From assembly GCF_020169335.1 (NCBI RefSeq), contig NZ_JAIEZN010000002.1, forward strand, positions 806,001 through 870,000: 64,000 nt of DNA, read 5' to 3'. Under the pieces are notes generated by a model. The model saw nothing but the letters and a program-made list of their open reading frames with translations. It did not search any database and was not told where the DNA came from. The translations under genes and the position numbers were made by a program. This DNA comes from Devosia aquimaris. Lineage in GTDB: Bacteria > Pseudomonadota > Alphaproteobacteria > Rhizobiales > Devosiaceae. Below are positions 25,335 to 32,235 of this stretch, piece by piece. The stretch's first letter is position 1. The number at the start of each line of letters is the position of its first letter.

Positions 25335-25674
25335 CAGTGATGCATGATGCTTCACCACTCGACGGATACCGACAGCAATCCCGTGACGTGTGTGGCCTCA
25401 ATGCGGCACTCCGTCATTGCTGACCGACAAACCTGCACTCGTAGTTCTCTGTAGCGCAAGCGGGCCGCAGTCCGTCCGCTAGATGGCTGCTATCGGCCCT
25501 CGGCCCCCCGGCAGAAGATCTGCCGATTGCGTGCTGGCGCACTGGTCATTTCGATTCGTCCGCAAAGGGTATTGCGGTAATATAATACCGCATCCATAGT
25601 TGAGTGGAGCCAGGCATGGTGTCTAGACGCCTCCGGCGCCACGATCCCAGAACTGGCCAGGGAGGAAACCTCCC
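25335..25674. other. candidate transfer-origin/promoter region before mobC
   Basis: No gene is seen in about 340 bases. It holds GCGGTA-ATATAA-TACCGC (25574-25591) and GGGAGG-AAA-CCTCCC (25660-25674). Lying directly upstream of the MobC-like and relaxase genes, it is the most likely place for an oriT. I cannot point to a nic site. Confidence 0.4.
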
Positions 25675-26091
25675 GTGGACCCACCTAACCCGTCCGGGGG
25701 AATGATGAGCAGCAGTCAGAGTAGAAGACTCGCGTCCCAGATCAATGTGGGTCTCGCCAAGTCCGAAGCCGACGCGATCGACCGCGCCGCGCGGCAGGCG
25801 AACATGAGCCGCGCCGCGTATCTTCGCCGGCTGGCTTTGGCGACGGTAGACGCGGAGGCGGTCACAAAGCCCCGTCGATACCGCCGGCTCACAACTGCCG
25901 ATACTGAGGCGGTTTCGATATTGGTGTCCGAGCTCGGGCGTACTGCCGGTTCGGCGATCCAACTGGCCAAATCGCTGCGTCAGGCAGGTGTGCATCGGCA
26001 TCATCGTGATGTCGAGGCGGTATTGGCTGATCTACGCCAGCAGGCCGGAAAGGTGGCCACGATTGTTGAGCAGCTGAGTGCTCAGCGGTGA
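25675..26091 (+). CDS. MobC-like relaxosome accessory protein
   Basis: 138 residues from GTG at 25675, with GGAGG nine bases upstream. A second start at ATG 25702 is possible. It has an N-terminal ribbon-helix-helix-like segment (QINVGLAKSEADAIDRAARQANMSRAAYLRRLAL) and a C-terminal helical part (ELGRTAGSAIQLAKSLRQAG) typical of plasmid mobilization MobC proteins. It would bind oriT and help the relaxase open it. The ribosome-binding site lies inside a 6-bp hairpin (25660-25674), suggesting translational control. It overlaps the relaxase gene by 14 bases. Confidence 0.8.
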   Translation: MDPPNPSGGMMSSSQSRRLASQINVGLAKSEADAIDRAARQANMSRAAYLRRLALATVDAEAVTKPRRYRRLTTADTEAVSILVSELGRTAGSAIQLAKSLRQAGVHRHHRDVEAVLADLRQQAGKVATIVEQLSAQR

Positions 26092-27898
26092 AACTCGCGG
26101 ACGCGGCGGCCTGGCCCTTGCGCGGCACCTTTGCTCAACTGCCGATGGTCAAAGCGTCGAGGTGTTCGCCGCACGTTTCCTCGCCGGTCAAACCATCCAT
26201 GAACAGTTGCGGGAAATGGCGGCAGGCGCAGCGCGAGGGCGAACGGATCGTCCAATTCTCCACATCCATGTCGATCCTCCCCCTGGTCACGACACCCTGG
26301 AGATCATTGGAAGATGGCTGGAACTTTTCGAGATCGAGTTCGGCCTGCAATCTCAGCCGCGCGCCGGCGTTCTCCATCACGGCAAAGGTGGCGCCGACCG
26401 CCTCCATTCCCATGTGCTCTATGCCCTCGTGCGGCCCGATGGCCGCACCGTTGACCTACGAAACTCGTATCGGAGAAGGGAGAAAGTCTCAGTCGTCGCA
26501 GCCTTTGAGTTGGGCTTGCCAATGCCGCCCGTCCCTCGCCCTCGCGCCATCCACGGGCAGCTTCTCCGGGAAGGCCGGAGTGAGATTGCGGCCTGGATGG
26601 TCGAGCATTGCCACGGCCTGCACGACGCAGCCAGGGTGGCATCTTCGACCCCGATGGATCGGCATATCGCCGAGAGAACTGGCCAGGACCAGAGTATTTT
26701 GCTCGCAGCTATCTCTGAATGCTGGCCGTCCTCTGGTCCCTTTGTTTTCAGGAAGCGCCTGGCCGAGGCGGGTCTTTTGCTGGCTGTTGGAACAAGGGGG
26801 CCGGTCATCATCGATGCCACCGGCACGGCCCATCCGCTTGCGCGGACTCTTCGGAAACTGTGCCGCGCGGACGGGAGCCCAGGTCCACGGTCCGCCGAGA
26901 TGCGCGCCTTTCTGGGCGACATGTCCCTTCCCAGCCTCGAAACCATACGGAAAGCGAGATCAACGATGGCACAGAAAAAGAACCCCAAGGCCAGGATTAT
27001 GGCCGGTATCACCGGCGAAGAAATAGTGGCCCAGTTCAGCGACAGGACCAGGTTCGTCAAAAAGGGACCGCCTCACCGTCTCTATATGAAAGATTGTGGA
27101 TGGTTGACCGTGGACCCTGCCGCATCCCGCCTTATCGTTTCTGGGCCATCTGGCGATGCCGACGAGTTGGCCAGGCGGCTGGTTGAGATCGAGCCTTTCG
27201 CCATCGAACGGCGGCAGCCTCGACAGCGGTCGTCGCCGCCCGCCGTTTTCAGGGCGTTGCGGCCCAGCAAAGGATCCTATGCCCAGCGCTTTGACTGGTG
27301 GGTCGAGCATGGACAGAACCCTGAGCTGCGGCACGATGGAGTCGCTGTTGAGATCGGTGGCACCTTCTTGCTTGACCGTGGCAATGAAATCGATGTTCAC
27401 GACTTGCCGCCCTCGGCAGAAGCACTTGACCTCATCGCCCAGTATGCCGCCGAGCATTGGGGCGGTGGTCTTGTGCTGGATGGGCCGCCCGGATCAAAAG
27501 ACTGGTCAGAAAGCGACAAAGCCAGGTTGTGGTGGGCTTGCCGCAAGCACGGCGTTGTTTTCCACGGCTACAATCCCCCGGCGGCCCTGCTGCGGCGATG
27601 GGAGGCCGAGAATGGCGAACCACCCGCCGGGGCGGTGACAGCACTTCGTCCTGGTGGTGGCGGCAGCGGCAAGCCCAAGGATGAAGACACCAATTCTGGA
27701 GCAGCCCGAATTCGTGACCGCCTCGCCGAGGTGGAGAAGGAGATCGACGCGATTAAGGCAGCGTGGAAATCCCACTCGCGCGACTTCGAATGGATCGAGC
27801 GGATGCGGGCACGGCTCGATCAGTTGAACGACGAACGTCAGGATTTGAAAGCATCCTTGAGTCCTTTGGACAGGTATCAACCGACTATCTCGCCCTAA
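26078..27898 (+). CDS. MobA/VirD2-type relaxase
   Basis: 606 residues from GTG at 26078, overlapping mobC. The N-terminal 150 residues show the relaxase layout: RGRGGLALARHLCS, a conserved LHIHVDPPPG strand, and a histidine cluster GGADRLHSHVLYALVRPDGRTVDL for metal binding. The rest has no clear domain until a C-terminal coiled coil (IRDRLAEVEKEIDAIKAAW, about 545-595). It would nick oriT and stay linked to the transferred strand through a tyrosine that I cannot assign confidently. No secretion genes are nearby. Confidence 0.8.
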   Translation: MLSGETRGRGGLALARHLCSTADGQSVEVFAARFLAGQTIHEQLREMAAGAARGRTDRPILHIHVDPPPGHDTLEIIGRWLELFEIEFGLQSQPRAGVLHHGKGGADRLHSHVLYALVRPDGRTVDLRNSYRRREKVSVVAAFELGLPMPPVPRPRAIHGQLLREGRSEIAAWMVEHCHGLHDAARVASSTPMDRHIAERTGQDQSILLAAISECWPSSGPFVFRKRLAEAGLLLAVGTRGPVIIDATGTAHPLARTLRKLCRADGSPGPRSAEMRAFLGDMSLPSLETIRKARSTMAQKKNPKARIMAGITGEEIVAQFSDRTRFVKKGPPHRLYMKDCGWLTVDPAASRLIVSGPSGDADELARRLVEIEPFAIERRQPRQRSSPPAVFRALRPSKGSYAQRFDWWVEHGQNPELRHDGVAVEIGGTFLLDRGNEIDVHDLPPSAEALDLIAQYAAEHWGGGLVLDGPPGSKDWSESDKARLWWACRKHGVVFHGYNPPAALLRRWEAENGEPPAGAVTALRPGGGGSGKPKDEDTNSGAARIRDRLAEVEKEIDAIKAAWKSHSRDFEWIERMRARLDQLNDERQDLKASLSPLDRYQPTISP

Positions 27899-28073
27899 GG
27901 ATGTAGGCCGAAATGCTGGCCGAAAGGCAAAGGCCAGCAGTGCTTGACTTAGGCGTCACGCGATACGATCCTAACCTAGACGCCATCGCGGCAAGGGTCG
28001 CGCTGGCGGCCAGGATTTAGCAGAACGTGGCCCAGGCGACAGCATATGTCGCGCTCACCGGCATGACGGTAAA

Positions 28074-29519
28074 GTGAGCGCGGGGCTTGTAAAAGCCCCC
28101 TCTTCAAGCTCCGATACCCTTAAATCTCCCCATATCGCTCCGCATCGCTTGGATGCGCGGGGTTTCACCGCCAATCATCACTTTATGGCGCTACATGGTG
28201 CAGACGGGCACCATGAACATGGGGTTTTCACTATTGCCCAGCGTGTACTCAATGCCGAAAAGCATTGGCAGGAGAAGGCGCACCAAGTGCGGCATGTCGA
28301 ACTGGCCGCCGCCATGCTGGAAGCCGAAACCCCGGACCTTTACGTTTCGCAGCAAAGCTTCTGGACGTGGCGGCGCATCGCGTCCCTGAAGCATCTGGGG
28401 TGCCTCTACGCGGACCTTGATTACCGCAAGCGCGCAAAGTGGGCCGATAGCCGCCCCGAGGACGTGTTATGGTCTGCCATGCGTGTGCTGGATGACGAGA
28501 ACGTCCCGCCGCCGTCTTATGCTCTGAGCACTGGGAACGGTTTGTGCTTAGTCTGGCTTCATTCTTATGTGCCCCGTGCCGCCCTGCCGCGATGGTCTGC
28601 GATCCAGAAATTGCTGGCGAACGTCCTAGATGCGTTCGGTTCCGATAAGAACGCGCTCGACGCGGCAAGGGTTTTCCGCGTCGCCGGCAGCCGCAATTCC
28701 CGTGCGCGGGATTGGCACAACGAGATTGTGCGGCCCGTCTACCTTCGGGACTCTCCAGATCGGCTGCGCCTGGGCGCTTATGCCTTCGATGACCTTGCGG
28801 ACCAGATTCTCCCGCTCGCTCGCGCCGATTTGGTGTCTTTGCGGGCCGAGCGGGCGAAGCGCCGCGCCGAGCGTGATGCCACTGCGTCACGCAAGCCGAC
28901 CAAATATCTGACGGTGGCCAGCTATTACGAATCTGTGCTGACCGACTTGCAGCGGTTGCGCCACCTTCGTCACGGCGAGGACGGTGCTATCCCGCAGGGG
29001 GGGCGGGACGAATGGCTTTTCATCGCGTCATGCGCAATGGCGCATCTGGCTCCGGCAGCGGTGGTGGCACGGGAGATCGCCGCCCTCGCAATGGAGGCCG
29101 CAGGATGGAACGAGCGGGAGGCTCATTCCCGGATGAGCGCTGTGCTGCGGCGCGCCGAGGCTTCTGCTAGAGGCGAAACCATTATCGACCCACGCGGCGA
29201 GACGGTGGATCCGAAATATCGGTTCAAGGCCGGCACCATTATCGAGCGCCTGGAAATTTCCTCGAACGAGATGGAGGCCGCCAATCTGCGCGTGCTCGTC
29301 AATCAGGACCGCCGCCGCGCACTCAATACCGTCAGAACCCGGGAGTCGCGGCATCGCCGTGGGAGCAAGCCTCGGAGTGAGGCGCAAGCCGCCCGCTTGG
29401 CGCTAGGTGCGCGAGCGCTTGCTCTAGAGGCCCAGGGTGCCACCGTTTCCGAGATCGCTCAGACGGAAGGCGTGTCCACGTTTCAAGTCTCGAAGGCGAT
29501 GAAAGAGGCTAGAGAATAG
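28074..29519 (+). CDS. replication protein with AEP primase-like core
   Basis: 481 residues from GTG at 28074, where the start is uncertain. Residues about 100-240 resemble archaeo-eukaryotic primases of mobile elements: HLGCLYADLDYRK (metal-binding D-x-D), YALSTGNGLCLVWLH in place of the S-x-H strand, and ARVFRVAGSRN. A helical domain follows (about 300-380), then a C-terminal helix-turn-helix (GATVSEIAQTEGVSTFQVSKAMKEA). It would prime or initiate replication of the excised element. Immediately downstream lies the 99-base tandem repeat, which could be its origin. Confidence 0.65.
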   Translation: MSAGLVKAPSSSSDTLKSPHIAPHRLDARGFTANHHFMALHGADGHHEHGVFTIAQRVLNAEKHWQEKAHQVRHVELAAAMLEAETPDLYVSQQSFWTWRRIASLKHLGCLYADLDYRKRAKWADSRPEDVLWSAMRVLDDENVPPPSYALSTGNGLCLVWLHSYVPRAALPRWSAIQKLLANVLDAFGSDKNALDAARVFRVAGSRNSRARDWHNEIVRPVYLRDSPDRLRLGAYAFDDLADQILPLARADLVSLRAERAKRRAERDATASRKPTKYLTVASYYESVLTDLQRLRHLRHGEDGAIPQGGRDEWLFIASCAMAHLAPAAVVAREIAALAMEAAGWNEREAHSRMSAVLRRAEASARGETIIDPRGETVDPKYRFKAGTIIERLEISSNEMEAANLRVLVNQDRRRALNTVRTRESRHRRGSKPRSEAQAARLALGARALALEAQGATVSEIAQTEGVSTFQVSKAMKEARE

Positions 29520-29610
29520 TCTATTAGAAACAGGACGTTATCATTTCATCGCGGTTTATGGTGGCATAGCCAGGTAGTTTTGTCTCGCCCATCCATCTTC
29601 TTCTTCTAGA
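29520..29610. other. spacer between rep-like gene and tandem repeat
   Basis: AT-richer than its surroundings, about 90 bases, with no gene. It leads directly into the 99-base repeats. Confidence 0.4.
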
Positions 29611-29948
29611 TGCAGGCCCGATCAGGGCCGTATGCTGATCGCCGAGGGAGCGACTGGAGGCCCGTCAGGGCCGCAGGGAGCGGGACACGGCAGGGTGCCA
29701 GTTCACAGGTGCAGGCCCGACCAGGGCCGTCCCTGGATCGCCGAGGGAGCGACTGGAGGCCCGCCAGGGCCGCAGGGAGTGGGACACGGCAGGATGCCAG
29801 TTCACAGGTGCAGGCCCGCCCGGAGCCGTCCCCGGATCGCCGAGGGAGCTACTGGAGGCCTGCCAGGGCCGCAGGGAGTGGAACACGGCAGGATGCCAGT
29901 TCACAGGTGCAGGCCCGCCCGGAGCCGTCCCCGGCTCGCCGAGGGAGC
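29611..29948 (+). repeat. 99-bp tandem repeat, 3.4 copies
   Basis: Units start at 29611, 29710, 29809 and 29908 (the last covers 41 bases), all beginning TGCAGGCCCG. Each unit contains two small GGCCC-N4/5-GGGCC hairpins. Because 99 is divisible by three, several frames stay open across it (for example a 33-residue repeat rich in R, G and S from 29610), but none has a ribosome-binding site. Its place after the replication gene suggests an origin or a recombination array. Confidence 0.85.
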
Positions 29949-30102
29949 AATGCTAGAGGGGCATAACCTGAGCAAATTTATGGTTTATTAGGCTCAGATA
30001 GCCTACTGGTCGTCTGGCTGTGAAAGTTGGTGCAGAAAGTGATGACCGTCAGATGGCGGCCCGCCCTGGACAATTCACCTAGCGTCGTGCGAGAGAGGCA
30101 AC

Positions 30103-31410
30103 ATGGCGCCAACATGCATTGATTTGTTCGCTGGCTGCGGGGGCTTGTCTCTGGGCCTGGGCTTTGCTGGGTTCTCAACGCTTTTTGGCGTCGAGGCTCA
30201 TGCTGACGCCTTTTCCACGTATCGTGAAAACCTCCTTACAAAACGGGCAGATATGCACGGCTGGCCGGCGTGGCTGGAAATGCGGCCGTGGTATGCGCAA
30301 GACCTTCTTTCAAGACACTTGGATGACCTCACTGGGCTGCGTGGCAAGGTAGATTTGATTGCTGGCGGGCCGCCATGCCAAGGCTTCAGCATGAACGGTT
30401 TGCGTAAGCCAGATGACCCAAGAAGTCGCATGGTCGACGTTTATCTCCAGTATGTGGAAGCCGTCAGGCCGCGCCTGGTCTTGCTTGAGAACGTGGTGGG
30501 CTTCCGTTCGATGAAGCACCGCGAAGGTGGGACATACAGTGAGTACGTCGCCGAAAAGCTGCGTGGACTTGGCTACGATACTTGGTCAGATATTCTGCGG
30601 GCGGCAGATTGGGGGGTTCCGCAGCGCCGCCCGCGTTTTGTCCTTGTCGCCGCACTTCAAGGCACGTTGCCGGGCATCGACCCGATACAGCGGATGCGCG
30701 TCGCCAGAAAAGCATTCCTTGCCGATAGGAGGCTTGGTCCAGAGCACACTAGCGCGCAGGCCGCTCTTTCCGATTTGGTCGAAGGCGACACTGAACCGGC
30801 TCTGGATGCAGAATGGGGTCACCTCGGCTTCCGGTCATTGCAAAGACATCCTGAGGCGCAGAGCCCCTATCAGGAACTCATGAGAGGTGACTCACCCTAT
30901 CAGCCTCGGGATATGCGATTGCCGCGACACGGCGCCGCGTCTGTCCAGCGGATGCGAGACATCTTGGACAATTGCGAACGTGGTGTTTGCCTTCGCCCGG
31001 AGGATAGAGATCGGTTGGGTATCAAGAAGCGGTCGACGACGCCACTGGATCCAGGCGCTCCTGCTCCCACCGTCAGCACCCTGCCGGATGACTTTGTGCA
31101 CTACTCCCGACCGAGGGCAATGACGGTTCGTGAGCATGCACGCTTGCAGTCTTTTCCAGACTGGTTTTCGTTTTATGGCCCCTACACCAGTGGGGGAGCA
31201 CGGCGGAAGGACGCATGCCCCAAATTCACTCAAGTAGGCAATGCCGTCCCTCCCTTGCTTGCGGAAGCACTTGGCGAAATGCTACGCGGCTTGCTCCGCG
31301 TCCAGAAGGACAACGAGCTCATTCAATTCGCGAAAGGCGTCGATATGAGCAGCAAACACCCGGCGGATCTCAGGGAAATCCGCGATGCTGATCTCATTGC
31401 TGCCCTGTAG
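30103..31410 (+). CDS. DNA (cytosine-5-)-methyltransferase
   Basis: 435 residues, ATG at 30103 with AGAGAGG upstream. All main C5 motifs are present: I CIDLFAGCGGLSLGLGFAGF, IV GGPPCQGFSMNG with the catalytic cysteine, VI LLENVVGF, VIII PQRRPRFVLVA, IX PRAMTVREHARLQSFPDWF, and X FTQVGNAVPPLLAEALGEML. The target recognition region lies around residues 200-310. The tail of about 43 residues after motif X extends over the 3' end of the convergent receiver gene. It may be the methylase of a modification-dependent system with the neighbouring ATPase/receiver operon. Confidence 0.94.
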   Translation: MAPTCIDLFAGCGGLSLGLGFAGFSTLFGVEAHADAFSTYRENLLTKRADMHGWPAWLEMRPWYAQDLLSRHLDDLTGLRGKVDLIAGGPPCQGFSMNGLRKPDDPRSRMVDVYLQYVEAVRPRLVLLENVVGFRSMKHREGGTYSEYVAEKLRGLGYDTWSDILRAADWGVPQRRPRFVLVAALQGTLPGIDPIQRMRVARKAFLADRRLGPEHTSAQAALSDLVEGDTEPALDAEWGHLGFRSLQRHPEAQSPYQELMRGDSPYQPRDMRLPRHGAASVQRMRDILDNCERGVCLRPEDRDRLGIKKRSTTPLDPGAPAPTVSTLPDDFVHYSRPRAMTVREHARLQSFPDWFSFYGPYTSGGARRKDACPKFTQVGNAVPPLLAEALGEMLRGLLRVQKDNELIQFAKGVDMSSKHPADLREIRDADLIAAL

Positions 31411-32235
31411 AATCCAGCCCTCGGCTCCTTGAACTTCTACAACGTGTCCTAAAATATTGCGCTTTCCCAATACGTTGTTGGCGTATTGCGCACTCGATCT
31501 TCGAAGCTCTCTAAGGCGCTCCACTTGATCTGTGTTCAGGCCAAAGGTTTCAGGATCGCCCGCTGCAACCTGAGTGAGACGTCGAAAGTGTTTGAACAGC
31601 TTGGCACTATCCACCGCCATTGTGGAAAATCGACTCTCTAAATCGCTAGCCATCGCAGCCTCATATTTTTCCTTTATACCCGCCATGAACGTCATTACGT
31701 CTTCGTCGAGTTCGGCCACCTTCTGAGCGCAATTCGGGTCTCGTCTGCACATCGACAAAACTGCTGATTTCATAATCGAGTCGCATTCGGCGACCACCCG
31801 CATTGCTAGGCCCCTCATTCCTGACAGGCGGTCTAATGACCGGGCCGTCTGATCAATCAGGGTTCCTGTTCGGTCTATGAAGCGGTCGCGAGCGCTGCAG
31901 TAAACGCCCTCAACTTCCTTGTCTGCAATCAAGCGCCGAAGTTGTTGTTCTGGCACGCTCCCCGAATAGAAGAGAACTGTGGTGGAGGGAAACAGCGCTC
32001 GAATTTTCGGGGCAAGATCATCGCCGTTTTCATCCTTCAGGCGGTAGTCAAGTAGAATGATATCGTAGCGGTGATAGAGCTTGTGTACCTTTGCGAGGTC
32101 TTCGATGCCGACGCCGTTTACTATCGACTCTATGCGCGCAATGAATCCAGCCTCGCGAACTCTGCGTTTAAGACTCTCTTCCTCCTCAGCGCTGAAGGAA
32201 TCCTCGATCCACAAGATGCCAAAGTCTAGGTTCAC
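31282..32235 (-). CDS. receiver-domain protein partnered with the GHKL ATPase
   Basis: 317 residues from GTG at 32235, overlapping the ATPase stop as GTGA. The N-terminal 115 residues form a receiver-like domain: acidic pair E11-D12 in ILWIEDSFS, phospho-acceptor Asp63 in YDIILLDYRL, and a serine strand VLFYSGS. The remaining 200 residues are alpha-helical with no DNA-binding domain that I recognise, so the output is unlikely to be ordinary transcription control. Its last 129 bases overlap, tail to tail, the end of the C5 methyltransferase gene. Confidence 0.72.
   Translation of the reverse strand: MNLDFGILWIEDSFSAEEEESLKRRVREAGFIARIESIVNGVGIEDLAKVHKLYHRYDIILLDYRLKDENGDDLAPKIRALFPSTTVLFYSGSVPEQQLRRLIADKEVEGVYCSARDRFIDRTGTLIDQTARSLDRLSGMRGLAMRVVAECDSIMKSAVLSMCRRDPNCAQKVAELDEDVMTFMAGIKEKYEAAMASDLESRFSTMAVDSAKLFKHFRRLTQVAAGDPETFGLNTDQVERLRELRRSSAQYANNVLGKRNILGHVVEVQGAEGWILQGSNEISIADFPEIRRVFAAHIDAFRELNELVVLLDAEQAA

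Noticed and set aside
29611..29948. CRISPR array
   Set aside because: Units are contiguous 99-base repeats without unique spacers, and no cas genes are nearby.
29610..29966. 118-residue frame across the 99-bp repeats as a protein
   Set aside because: The period is a multiple of three, so several frames are open at once, and there is no ribosome-binding site. I annotate a DNA repeat instead.
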